DNA of 64,000 nt from Artocarpus heterophyllus. Taxonomy: Eukaryota; Streptophyta; Magnoliopsida; Rosales; Moraceae. Positions 1-10,747 of the stretch are shown here, piece by piece. The stretch covers positions 27,000,742 to 27,064,741 of the forward strand of contig CM046343.1 of assembly GCA_025403435.1 (NCBI GenBank), in the 5' to 3' direction. A program made the translations under genes and the position numbers. How positions within the stretch are numbered: the stretch's first letter is position 1; each line of letters begins with the position of its first letter. Below the pieces are notes generated by a model that saw only the letters and a program-made list of their open reading frames with translations, did no database searches and had not been told where the DNA came from.

Positions 1-1178
1 TTTGTCACAAAATTAATTCAACCGATAAACAGACATGAATTATTTAATTCTTCCAAATTTTAACCAATCTAATAAATCTGACATAAGTCACCAATTATTG
101 AAAAAACATGTCGTGTCGTTACAGGATTTTGTGAGCTAGCAAAGGAGACCAAATGGACTTATATAGTTCAAGCTCCCAATAATTATGAAACCCAATATCC
201 CAGATATACATTTCATAATTATCAACTCCAACACTATTCCACTAAAAGCTTAGAGCTGCACTCTCGAACTATATAGAATTATGAAACCCGTAAGCTAAGT
301 CTCAATGACATATCATAGTGTATCGTATCCCCATAGGATTATCCATAACTGGCTTAAGGATAAGTTTTGTCTTACCTTCCGAATTATTTTTATCTTAGAT
401 TCCATTATCTCACCATCGGAAAACTTACCATTCAAAGACAATATACCATTCAGTTACACCTATGTATCCAAATGGTTGAGCGCTCCAGTTTTTCAATTAC
501 AAGATAACGCATATAAGAGGATATCACTACTCCTAAAGAGAAGCTATAGATTCCATATCTATGAATAACAGGTCTATACTATCAAGAGTCATTCCTCCAA
601 TGTACCGACATGCATACCACTATTAAAATATGGGTGTCACCCTTTGGTATATCAAAAGACATAAGTCAAGGCAATGGGCCAACTATTCATCTCAAGATTA
701 AGATACAATACAAATGATTATCTAAAGTGAATCGATTTACCGAGACAGAATTATTAATCTAAATCAATTCATTTTATGTCCTAATCTAACACATCGTCAC
801 CTATGACAACGTGCCAATATTTTTATTCACGGAGTCTACCTTCGATGGCCAAGACAGACCATCTCTCAATAGGGATATAGACAACATAACAATCTTTATA
901 TGAATAAAGCGCCCAACTTTATTCCCTCGAGTGCGAATTTTATGATTTAGACCATCACCTTAAGAATTGTGTCTTCCGCATAATCTGTCCATCATATGCC
1001 AAATTTTTAAAGGTTTAGACCGACAGTCTTAGATTATTGTTTGCTTAACATACATTCAACAAATATGAACACAAAGAGGACAAGATTTGGTATATAAACA
1101 ATAAATGAATTCTTCATTGTTAAAAATGTCTCCAAAAACATATTACATTTTTACTCCTTAAGGCATACACGTCTAACA
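1..1178 (-). mobile_element. Copia LTR remnant, inverted, cut by window edge
   Basis: Read on the minus strand this is the first ~1.18 kb of the same LTR family that bounds the intact Copia element at 51209-60883. It starts at position 1178 with TGTTAGAC and runs leftward out of the window. The match is colinear but clearly diverged; an antisense open frame at 305-568 differs at about 11 of 87 residues from its counterpart in the intact LTRs. Whether this is a solo LTR or the end of a full element cannot be told, because the other end and its target duplication lie outside the window. Confidence 0.93.
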
Positions 1179-1689
1179 ATTAACGCACCTTATAATTGCA
1201 TGGTGTTGGAATAGAATGCCTATGGACAAATTTAAAAATAATAATAATAGATGAAAAGGAGTTGGTCAATTTAAGACGCTAATGCCTTGTCGTTCACTTT
1301 TGAGCTGGGGGATTGAGGGTTTTTCCCCCAACAAATTTAGTAAATAGAGCTATGATAAACAGCCATTCATATAAAATTTAAAAAAAAAAAAAAAAAAAAC
1401 TATGATAAACAGCATGGGATACATGATATGAGGAACACAGATTAGAAATTTGACGAAAAGTTCTCTTATCAAACAAAACATATCAGACAATTTTTTTTAT
1501 TCTAACAAGCCTAAAAAGGAATTACATGATACATCAGTAATAACATAGCATACGGGACATTTGTTTTTATGGTGACTTAATATACCAATACAGTATGGGA
1601 AACCATAACATCCGTTACCTTAAAACTACGTGAAACTATCTCTTTCCTATCTAAACAACAACAAGAACAACAACAGTACAACAGAGGTC

Positions 1690-2362
1690 GAAGCACCAAA
1701 GTCTCGTCGTTAGCTTCCGCATAAGAGTCGTGGCCGTCTTCTGGGGAAATGTGATATTCACCGACTTGGGGTAAAGGAAGAGGGGCTTGTGACTCTACAT
1801 CAATTTCTGCTTCCAGTTGATGGTGATGAGTGAGAGTGGAGTTGATATGAAGATTCCACACAGGCAAAGCTTTGAGTTTTTTATTGACCCAACCCAAAAA
1901 GCGCCCAAGCAAGAAGAAAAGAACAAGGCAGAGATAATGACGGCAGCACAAGCGTACCAGAAAACATCTCGGGGAAGAATGAGCGAACCCACAAGTAAAA
2001 CAGAGAGGTGAATATTAGAGTTTAGTTAATTCAATATTTTGTACGTGGATAGTTCTTTTACTATTTTGCCCTTGAACTAAATAGTGAGCTGGAATTTCTT
2101 TTAGTTTTGTTTTCCAGCGTCTATATATCAGACTTCTTTCCTTTTGGTTCCTTCTTCAAGAGAAAATAGTATTGGTTACTTTTCTTTCTCAAATATGCTT
2201 TACTCTTTCTGATAGTGAAGCGAAAAGTTGCCTAATTGGAAGCGGATGAGGTGGAGAAGAAGTGATGGGGACGTTCACGGAAGTGACAGAATACAGGAGA
2301 AGCATGAAAACGGTAAAAGAGAGGTTGGATTAAGTTGTTGTTTGGTGGGGACTAATGTTCTT
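1690..2362 (-). pseudogene. Broken small membrane-protein gene (copy A)
   Basis: This is the paralogue of the intact gene at 34258-34905. The tail with PVWNLHINSTLTHHH and the segment around LFWYA are recognisable, and the N-terminal side is recognisable from about 2220 to 2362. At least four lesions are visible. A 10-bp deletion near 1912 shifts the frame. A solo LTR sits at 2013-2214. The stop codon TGA has become CGA, so the frame would run on to 1577. The first ~60 codons are missing, replaced by a copy of another member's 3' flank. The product family is unrecognised; its intact members are predicted multi-pass membrane proteins. Confidence 0.85.
2013..2214. mobile_element. 202-bp solo LTR / TRIM-like insertion
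   Basis: Copy B at the same place reads straight through, so the insertion is defined by comparison. It is flanked by a perfect 5-bp duplication GTGAA (2008-2012 and 2215-2219). The ends are TATTAGAG and CTGATA, consistent with a TG...CA LTR in which both terminal dinucleotides have undergone transitions (TG to TA, CA to TA). A TATA-like CTATATATCA lies at about 2120. No internal domain is present. Orientation is assumed. Confidence 0.75.
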
Positions 2363-2500
2363 ACGAAACATTTGTCCTTAGCTAAAAACAAGCCGAAAAA
2401 GGAATTACATCACATACGGGACATTTGTTCTTGTAATAACTTTAATATACCGGTACAATAAGGAAACCATAATATCCGTTACCTTAAAACTACTTTTCTT
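2363..2500 (-). repeat. Second copy of the membrane-gene 3' flank
   Basis: Matches 1500-1630 and 34010-34145: the phrases CATACGGGACATTTGTT and ATCCGTTACCTTAAAACTAC recur. It abuts the truncated gene copy directly, so the site is a rearrangement junction between two members of the local family. At its right end the sequence switches to the MULE flank (TTTTCTTGCTTTG, also at 37832). Confidence 0.7.
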
Positions 2501-2504
2501 GCTT

Positions 2505-4092
2505 TGTTATTTTAAATAGATGGAAAGGCTAAACATTTTCATCAATTATGATGGAACATGGAACAAAAGAAACACCTATGACAACTACAAAACAACCAAA
2601 ATATGGTTTCCATGGACACTAGATACAACAAATTTCTTGACATGGTTAAAAGTAATTTGAGCCTCAATACCTAGGATGAGGAAATCAAGATGGACTTCCA
2701 AATGATTAAAGGATCACCAAGAATTCCAATAAAAAATAATATAGATGTGAAATTTTATTTGGCCTTCAAGATGAAGGAAGATGTCACACGCTTCTCCTTA
2801 TGTGTAACTGTAGAATCAACAGCACTCATCTCTTCAAATGAGAGCAGCAACCAAGTTTCACTAACAAACAAAACTGTGGATATAATGGAAAACATAGAGT
2901 TCCAAGGCATTCTACAAGGTGAGGAACCCTCACAAATGGAGATTAATGGAGTCACATGTGAATATGATGGAAAAAATCTGCAAATGTAGAAGTTGGCAGC
3001 AAGCTTACCCCCTAAAAGGAAGAAAAAAAGATGAAGCAAATTATGGAAGAAACAATAGAGACTGTCCCAGTAATGGACGAAATAGAGTGTGACAGCTTTT
3101 ATATCAATCAACTCTTTAAGAACATGGAGGTTTTAAAGAGATGTACTGCATTGAACGCGTTGAGGGAAAAGTACCAGTACAAAATCAAAAAATCAGACAA
3201 ATCAAGAATAACAAGGGGCTGTGTAAATGACAATTGCAATTGGTTGATTAGAGCTTTAAAATATAGCGAGACCGAGATGTTTCTAGTGGTGGTTTACAAC
3301 AATATACACACATGCTCTCTAGTCTCATAAAATCAGACCACAGGCAAGCTAGTACCCAATTTATTAGTGATTGCATTAAAAGAAAATACAAAAATAAAGG
3401 AAAAACTACATACACACCCACTAGCCTCATATGAGTCATGAAGGATGATTACGGTAAATGTTTCCTTCCTTCTTTATTTTTAATATAACTTGAAATTTGA
3501 AAGTTTCCATCATTCACACAAACATCTAGTCTGATTGTGATTTGATTAAAAACCAGGTTCCTTAATGAAATCTGTCTATTTTTTTAGCTCATATATTTTT
3601 GGATCGCGTCAGGTTTCAGGTTAGAATCTAATAGATTCAAAAATTACTATACAATAGATTTTTTGGAACCCATAAGGTTCCAAATTGAAACATGACATAT
3701 TACAAAATAGAAAACACTACTTGTTTGGGAAGTTTAGGAACAATGAGTCTTTTGAGATTCTAAAAAAGACCTATCAGGTTACAAAAAAAATAAGTTTGCA
3801 GAATCCATGAATTGTAATATTATAGATACTAATTCATCTTTAATCATGAGTATCACATTCTAAATGCAAAAATGTTAAATTCTTTTATCAATTTCAATAA
3901 CCAAAATTTAAAATGCTCCAAAACAGGTGTTGATTTGACGATGAAAACAGATTCCTATCCATGTTCATGATAATTAGTGCATCGATACAAGGATGGGCAC
4001 ATTATAGGCCGGTTATTGTGGTTGATGGAACGTTTCTAAAGTACAAGTATGGCCAAACATTAATCACAGCATGTGCACAAGACGCCAATAAC
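2505..4092 (+). pseudogene. MULE transposase, N-terminal part (copy A)
   Basis: The open stretch at 3031-3330 carries a MuDR-type DNA-binding domain: a LREKYQYKIKKSDKSR segment followed by C...CNW...and the terminal HTC. Coding potential continues with stops to about 3455. An intron-like stretch then follows (GTAAATG donor near 3453, acceptor CAG before GTGTTGAT near 3930). The start of the DDE transposase domain follows, with RPVIVVDGTFLK and TLITACAQDAN at about 4010-4090. The frame is then cut by the hAT insertion after 4092. The transposase would act on Mutator-like terminal inverted repeats, which I could not locate. Several in-frame stops make it non-functional. Confidence 0.8.
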
Positions 4093-4099
4093 TAGAGAT

Positions 4100-4470
4100 G
4101 CAACAATGGGCCGGGGCCCGAGCCCGTCCTGATACAGTGATAGGCCGGGCCGGCACGGCCCGACACTGTTCACGGCCCGGCACGGCCCATAAATACTTGT
4201 GGGCTGGGCCGGGCCTATATATGTTGGCCCATGGGCCGGTCCGGCACGGCCCATGGAAAATCATGGGCTGGGCTGGGCTGGGCCTGGGCCGGCCCGGCCC
4301 GGCCCGTCTAGGCCCACAATGGGCCGGCCCCGGCCAGGTTGGGCCGGCCCAGCTAGGCCCACAATGGGCCGGCCCATCCCAGCCCATAATGGGCCAGCCC
4401 ACCGGCCCAAGTTGGGTTGGCCCATCTAGGCCCATACAGGGCCACAAGAGGCCCATTGTGGGCCAATTTC
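4100..4470. repeat. hAT 5' subterminal GGGCC/GGCCC array
   Basis: Dense irregular repeats of GGGCCGG, GGCCCGGC and CACAATGGGCC spacers fill the first ~370 bp of the element. In plant hAT elements the subterminal repeats are the transposase-binding regions, so this is the likely recognition zone. The long open frames here on both strands come from repeat composition and are not genes. Confidence 0.85.
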
Positions 4471-4544
4471 ATATATATATATATATATTTAGATATATTT
4501 TTTCATGTTCATTCACGGGTGAACATGGCTGAGTATGACCTTCT

Positions 4545-5410
4545 CCAAATAAGTCATGTAAGGCTCATTGTAAGTCATGTATTGTCACATCAAAAGACTA
4601 TACATTTAATATATATATTGTTTAATTCATATAAGAATTAAATATTATATAATATATATACATGCCATATTCACCCGTGAATGAATAATTGAATATGCCA
4701 TGAGATTTTCCCAATGCAATCACATCACAATACAGTTTGCCAAGTTCTTTTTCTTCTCTTTTCATTTTTTTTTATTTTTTTATTTTTTCCTTGTAGGCAT
4801 GCTTTGCTTTTGAGAAGTAAAGTTGAGAATCAGATGCTGAATCTGTAGGTTATGTATTATCACATCAAAATACTATACATTTAATATATATATTATTTAA
4901 TACATGTAAGAATTAAATATTATATAATATATATACATACCATATTGAACACATCACATTGCAATAGGCCTGACAAGCTCTTTTTCTTTTCTTTGCATTT
5001 TTAAAATTTTTTTCTTGTAGGCATTGTTAGTATGTGTGGAGCTTAATTATTACCCTGACGTAGATTACCCCTACGCAGAGGTTGTACGCGGATCGACCTT
5101 CGCGGTAAGGTCGACGTGGGGGTTGGAAGGGGTGTGGTAAACCCCCCTCCCGGGGGTTGTAGGGGGCGGAGCCCCCTGGGCAAAAATTTTATATGCAAGT
5201 TTATTTTACATAGGGGTAGTTTAGGTTTTTTATATAAGACATGCTTTGCTTTGGAGAAGCAAAGCTAAGAATCAGATATTAAGTCTATAGGTCATGTATT
5301 ATCACATCAAAATACTATACATTTAATATATATATATTATTTAATACATATAAGAATTAAATATTATATAATTTATGCATGTCATATTCACCCGTGAGTG
5401 AACATGGCAT
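4545..5410. repeat. Triplicated ~110-bp AT-rich block inside the hAT
   Basis: Three copies at about 4550-4690, 4850-4950 and 5290-5408. Each begins with TGTATTRTCACATCAAAA, passes through an AATATATATATT tract and ends ATTAAATATTATATAAT. The first and third also carry CATATTCACCCGTGARTGAA. A preceding module with GCTTTGCTTTKGAGAAGYAAAG accompanies copies two and three (4800, 5243). It lies between the 5' subterminal array and the transposase gene. Confidence 0.75.
5090..5180. other. GC-rich cluster of three hairpins in the hAT
   Basis: A sharp GC island in AT-rich DNA with three consecutive perfect inverted repeats: TCGACCTT/AAGGTCGA (5093-5114), AACCCCC/GGGGGTT (5140-5158) and AGGGGGC/GCCCCCT with a 3-nt loop (5161-5177). 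TACCCCTA near 5066 and TAGGGGTA near 5212 bracket the block. The origin is unknown; it could be a small nested insert in the third spacer of the element. Confidence 0.6.
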
Positions 5411-5830
5411 TAGATTCCCCTATGCAATTATAAAGGGGCAGGCCTAACATAGAGGCTCAGAAGGAAGGCCTGCAATGTGCAAAGCTGAGACGTTAAGTCT
5501 TCAGCGAATTGTCTAATCAAGTTACACTTGAAAGAAAAAAAATTAAAAAAAAAGATTTAAAAATAAAAAAAATAAAAAAATAAACTTTTTTACCTATAAA
5601 TAAATGTAGAACATTCACAGAGATACTCATTCAACAAACTTCTAAGATCTTATGTATTGTCTTGTTTTTTAGATTACTTAGAGTTCTTCAGAAAGGAAAA
5701 AAAACTTGAAGGTATAATTTATTTCATTTATTGTTCATTAATTTTGTATTGTTATAAGTTAATTTTATTGTGTAATTATTTTATTTAATTTTTATGTTAC
5801 GTTAATTTATTGTTATTTTTTATTGAAGCT

Positions 5831-7931
5831 ATGGCATCATCACCTAGAGGGAGAGCCAACATTTCACATTTGGTGATCAACGAAGAAGAACAATTTAATG
5901 ATCCACTGGAAGAAATTGGAGTTGACTTGCTATCTCAAGTTGATGGCTCCTCTGAAGTCACTCGTAAGGGCAAAAGGAAAATTCAACGAACTTCACCAGT
6001 TTGGAATTACTTTGATCTCGTAATACGTACAAACGAGCATGGTGCAACAGAAGAGCGCGCAATTTGCAAAGTATGCAAACAAGACTACACTAGGTAAATC
6101 CTCTTCTGGCACTGGTCACTTAGAGAGGCATCGCAAAAAATGCGAAGCTAAGCATGGTGTAGGTGGTGTTGATTGCCGTCAACAAACACTTCAATTTAGC
6201 CCCGATGGTAGTGTTACCAATTGGTCATATGACCAACAAAGAGCAAGAGAATGGCATGCTAGATATTTGGCTAGTGCTCAACAACCAATTAGTCTTGCTG
6301 ATGATCCAGCCTTTGAGGAGTACATTCAAAATGCCTATAATCCACAATATAGGCGTGTTTCAAGAACTACCACAAGAGCTGACACCATGAAAGTTTTTTA
6401 TTCAATGAGAGGAAAGTTAGTAACTGAATTTAATTCATTCACTGCATCTGTTGCATGCACATCTGATTTGTGGGAAGGTCGTACCAAAACTAGTTATATC
6501 TGTGTAACTGCACATTATGTGGATAAAGATTGGTCTTTTCAAAAAAGATTAATTGCTTTTCGACCAATGCCTTATCCGCATGATGCCAAGGCCATTCATG
6601 ATGTCATCATGGAAGTTTTTGATTTTTATGGCATTAAAGAAAAGGTTTTGAGCATCACATTTGATAATGCATCTGCTAATACTGCTGCTATTAACCTTTT
6701 CAAAACAACATTGAGACCACAACATGGCGAAACACTTTTTCACCAAAGATGTGCTTGTCATATTATTAACTTGTGTGTTCAAGATGGCATGAAATTTTTT
6801 CAAGGTTATTTGGAAAATATTCGAACGGCCTTGGGTTACATAGCAAGTTCTGGCTCTCGAATTGAAGAGTTTGCTAAGCTTTGCAAAAGAGCAAGCATGA
6901 AACCCAGAAAACTTCCAACTGACATAGGACACCGGTGGAATTCAACATATTTGATGCTGAATGCATGCCTACCATACAAAGAGGTCATAACCGCGTATTA
7001 CAACTTGAAGAATCCAACTGAGCTGCTTCAAGAATTTGATTGGCAAATTGCTTCATGCTTTTACAATTTCTTAAAGGTTTTTTATGAAGCCACTCTCCAA
7101 CTCTCAGGTGTGTACTATCCTACCTCTCCTCATGCATTACATAAGTTGTACGACATTGCTGCAACCTTCGATATGCATAGAGATTTTGACATGTTTAAGG
7201 AATCTGTTGAGTTCATGGAGCAAAAATTCAAAAAATATTGGGAGCGTGTTCCACCGTTGTATTGCATAGCTGCTGTATTGGATCCGAGAGTTAAATTAGC
7301 TGGTGTTGAATATTTGCTTAAGGGTATAGGGGAAAAATTAAGGGTGCATTCTGACATCATAACCATTCAAAATGTGCAAGCAAAAGTTAACAACATATTT
7401 ACTGCATATAATGAAAAATATGGAGGAGGCCAAACAATATCCCCTACACCTTTAGCAAATACTACTTCTGTTCCACATGGTTCTTCATGGGCAAGTATGA
7501 TTAGCTACACAGGATTTGGTTTCGGTGCATCGTCTACATCTTCAACACGCAGTGAATTGGAAAATTATCTGGAAACAAATTTTGCAGCATTTATTTTCAA
7601 TGAGCAAGGTGGTGGTCATGATTTCAATAAGTTTGATCTTTTGTCATTTTGGAGATCACAGTCAAGAACTTTTCCTGTGCTCTCTAAAATGGCTTGTGAT
7701 ATACTAACCATACCAGTATCCACAGTTGCAAGTGAACAAGTATTTAGTTGCAGTGGTAGAGTACTTGATGAACGGCGTGCACGTATGAGTGACGATATTC
7801 TGGAAGCAGTAATGTGCGTCAAAGATTGGGAGGATGCTCGTAGAAGAAGCCAAGAAGTTCAAGATGATTGGGTTGATGACTTTGAAAATTTGGACATTTC
7901 TGATACTCCCACTGGGAGTAATACGTTGTAA
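5831..7931 (+). pseudogene. hAT transposase with one frameshift
   Basis: The transposase of the surrounding hAT element. The first frame (start MASSPRG at 5831) carries the first half of a BED zinc finger with CKVCKQDYT; it stops at 6097. The second frame (6039-7931) resumes at KSSSGTGHLERHRKKC, completing the Cys2-His/Cys finger. One extra base near 6090 explains the break. Downstream are the RNase-H-like domain with candidate catalytic residues D143 (CTSDLWEG) and D209 (TFDNAS), a central DUF4413-like region, and the C-terminal hAT dimerisation domain with E566 in VASEQVFSCSGRVLDE (numbering from 6039). A 5'-UTR intron at 5712-5828 (AAG/GTATAA to TTGAAG) is plausible and would place the ATG just after the acceptor. 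Otherwise there are no stops over about 620 codons, so decay is recent. Confidence 0.9.
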
Positions 7932-8184
7932 TTAATTATGAACAATATTTTTTTTATGTTTTTTTTTATGTTTTTAGTAATTTTGTAAACATCTAATGTA
8001 TAATTATCCCGATTGTACTCTTTTTTTCTTACCAAGGTTTTGTCCCACTGGGTTTTCCTTGGAAAGGTTTTTAATGAGGCAATCGTAAATAAAATATCCT
8101 TTTTTATATTTATCTTAACTATTCAAACTTTTATATTTATTAACTTGTTTAAAATTAAAAAATTAAAAAATTAAAAATTACATA

Positions 8185-8545
8185 CTTAGATGGGCTGGCC
8201 CATTTAAACCCATGATGAGCCAAGATGGGCCGGCCTATTTAAGGCCCACGGCATGGCCCGGCACGACCCACGGCACGGCCCGGCACGACCCACGGCACGG
8301 CCCGGCACGGCCCACGGCACGGCCCGACACGGCCCACGGCACGGCCGGCACGGCCACGGCACGGCCCGGCACGGCCCACGGCACGGCCCATATAAAACTA
8401 GCCCGCGGGCCGGGCCGGGCCAAGTTATTTTTAATATGGGCCGGCCCGGCCCGGCCCACGAAATTCATGGGCCGGCCCGGCCCGGCCCGCGGGCCGCGTG
8501 GGCCTAAGGAGAACGGGCCGGGCCGGGCCGGGCCGGCCCGTTCTT
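8185..8545. repeat. hAT 3' subterminal GGCCC array
   Basis: Mirror of the 5' array. A regular GGCACGGCCC / ACGGCCCACGGC tandem (about 8240-8390) is followed by GGGCCGGCCCGGCCC blocks up to the terminal repeat. The periodicity is tighter than at the 5' end. The apparent proteins in this stretch are composition artefacts. Confidence 0.85.
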
Positions 8546-8554
8546 GCAACACTA

Positions 8555-9213
8555 CCAATAACTAAGTTTTTCTATTGGCATTCGAGATTAGGGATGCCGA
8601 AGATGACAATTCATGGGACTACTTCTTTACCATGCTGATCTGATCATATCCCGAGAGAAAAGAAATGTGGATATAAGCACTGTAGCATACACAAAACTAT
8701 GGCGAAGTTCTATAAGAAAGTGAACCTCGAATATTGCAACCACCATCTGAATCAAAACATCAAGACGAAATACCCCCAAGGTTTCTATAATAATAACACA
8801 AAACTTTAGATGAGCATGGATGGCATATGAGAAAGAAGCATTTGAATTTTACATGAGTCAGATAGATAACATGAGCAAGCAAATCCGTCCACACTTGGAG
8901 AAAGCAAGTCTCGAGAAATAGGCATGAGCATACTCTCTGACTTCAAGATATAGGGTCATGACATCGAACTTTCTAGAATCAATGAACAACAAAGACAAGG
9001 AGGCTAGAGACATGCCCGCGGCTACATTGCTAGATTGGTTAAGATTCGTAATACAAGATTTGTTTTACTAAAGAAAATTAAGGGCACTAGAAACATTCAT
9101 CGAGCTAGCCAAAAAATAGAGAAGGAGCTGTTGGAACGGTTTCAAACCTCGACAACACTAACGGTAGATATGCCTTATTAATATGTCTAAATACTTGATA
9201 TGAAGTATTATTC
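8555..9213 (+). pseudogene. MULE transposase, DDE remainder (copy A)
   Basis: Continues the MULE interrupted by the hAT insertion: GDAEDDNSWDYFF-like residues near 8600, then the AKFYKKVNLEYCNHH and KAFEFYMSQ-like stretches that match copy B (39590-39900). Frameshifts and stops are frequent and the second catalytic Asp block is partly deleted relative to copy B. Homology to copy B ends near 9213, before the SWIM zinc finger, so copy A lacks the C-terminus. Confidence 0.75.
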
Positions 9214-10747
9214 AATTATTTAATTATTATTTAATCATCATTCCTTGAATTTTTCTAGAGTTATTTATATTATTTTATAAATGATGTTTTAGAATTCAAG
9301 TCTTGTTGCGCCTTTCACTCGTGATTTCTACTGTTTTTACTTCCTTCCTGTAAGTGGTTTGCAGTACGCAACTGACTAAAATGTTGCTATTTCACTCACG
9401 GACTTTGTGAGTCGTTTATATATCTGTTTTTGTCAAGGCTTAACCATGCTCTTTGATTATGTTTTGTTGAACTGTTGTTTAGTTGTATTTCTTTTATGTC
9501 TGTACTATGTGTGTACCGTTATGATAGCTTTTGAAAAATTCTAAGTTTTAACTTAATTTGGAGATTAATCTGGTAATTTCCTTTTGTTATGTTTTCATAT
9601 TAATGGGTGTAAAATTGTCATATTCTTGAATTAACTTAAAATATTTTTAACAAATTTAAATAAAATTTTGGTAGTTATAATTAATTTTAATTATGTATTT
9701 TAATTAAATTGTCACGTTACCCCAGGTGCTTGATAGTATACCTTGAATTTGAACTATATCTTAGCAACAATTGGGAATAATGACGAGGAATTATGTGTGG
9801 GGAGAGCACTTCTAGTAGATGGACTGCCTAGTCCTTTTTATACAATTATACACTAAGATATCTTAAGATCAACGCCTTTCAACAGTACTCATCTTTTGCT
9901 TTCAACACATAATTAACATGTAATTACATACTTTACCAAGTGTTTGGATGGGTGATGAGAACCACCATTTTTTTAGTTATAAACAGTGTAAAATTCTCAT
10001 ATGTTATAGTAACAATAAAAAAAATCACTATAATGTAAAGCTCTCACATGCTATATAAAGGTAGTTCTAACCAACGGTTTCTACTACCTTTTCAAACACT
10101 ACAGTTTTTGTGTTCCTAATCTTCTTTCTCTTCTTTTCTTCCCCTTCTTTTTTTTTGCCTTTTTGGCAGGTCACCTCGTAAACGACAAATTACTGCAATT
10201 ATGACTTTTGCGCAAGCATAAAAGGGTGCGAGTGTTTTCCCTAGCTAGCTACAATATTAATGCATAACGTTGAATTGGCAACGGTCTTTTTCTATTAGCT
10301 ATCCACAGACGGCCACTATACACCACTACACACACATATATACAATATTGGAGCATCTGAAATTATCATTAGTTTAATTATCTCACCGGCTGTAGTCCAA
10401 AAAGGGAGTTTGCACTTACTTGATTACACCAAATTAACTAGCTACATTTATTGATATTGTTTTTCATAGTGCCCATGTCATCAATCCAAATATTTAGGTG
10501 ACAAAAGAAAAACAATAAAATAAAAGAAAGAAAACTTTAAATAGCCATGCATTAAAGAACAATAAAAATATATATATTGTCTTAAGTGCTTACTCCTCGT
10601 CACTTTCCGGCCTCTCTTCTCTTCATGCACATGCACGTACATTAAAAAAAAATAAAAATAAAAATAAAAACACCTACATACACAAATATGCTTACATAAG
10701 ATTATCCAAATACATCATCTTCCAGTCTTGATTTATTCCGCCAGAAA
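9214..10747. other. AT-rich intergenic DNA
   Basis: No open frame or domain is recognisable. It contains the small inverted-repeat element at 9939-10100, and otherwise A/T-rich unique-looking sequence between the duplication end and the membrane-protein gene on the minus strand. Confidence 0.6.
9939..10100. mobile_element. Small MITE-like inverted-repeat element
   Basis: 162 bp bounded by AGTGTTTGGATGG and, inverted, AGTGTTTGAAAAGG; the imperfect match extends about 25 bp into AGAA/AGAAACC. The interior (AAAATTCTCATATGTTATAG, GTAAAGCTCTCACATG) resembles 61630-61760 and 35640-35735, suggesting a family. No target duplication is convincing, so the superfamily is not assigned. Confidence 0.45.

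Larger units (their letters stand above)
4093..8554 (+). mobile_element. hAT DNA transposon, nearly complete
   Basis: Termini are TAGAGATGCAA at 4093 and, read on the minus strand from 8554, TAGTGTTGCAA, giving short imperfect terminal inverted repeats that continue into GGGCC-rich DNA. It is flanked by a perfect 8-bp duplication CCAATAAC (4085-4092 and 8555-8562), the hAT hallmark. The interrupted MULE frame resumes after the second copy. Inside are subterminal GGGCC arrays, a triplicated AT-rich block and one transposase gene. The intact boundaries suggest a fairly recent insertion, later than the segmental duplication because copy B lacks it. Confidence 0.95.
1179..9213. repeat. Segmental duplication, copy A
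   Basis: Colinear with 23004-40208. Matching landmarks in order: the left block from the ATTAACGC boundary to the CATGGGATA site, the 3' end and body of the membrane-protein gene, the MULE N-terminal block, the MULE intron, the MULE DDE block, and an end near 9213 / 40208 at the phrase CTAAATACTTGATATGAA. Copy A lacks most of the stretch between the gene and the MULE that copy B keeps (34780-37830). It has gained a 202-bp solo LTR and an hAT element. Confidence 0.85.

Noticed and set aside
4064..4532. Overlapping open frames on both strands rich in Gly, Pro, Ala and Trp
   Set aside because: They are translations of the GGGCC/GGCCC subterminal array of the hAT element; composition alone keeps them open.
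8212..8565. Open frames in the 3' end of the hAT element
   Set aside because: Same cause: the GGCACGGCCC tandem array.
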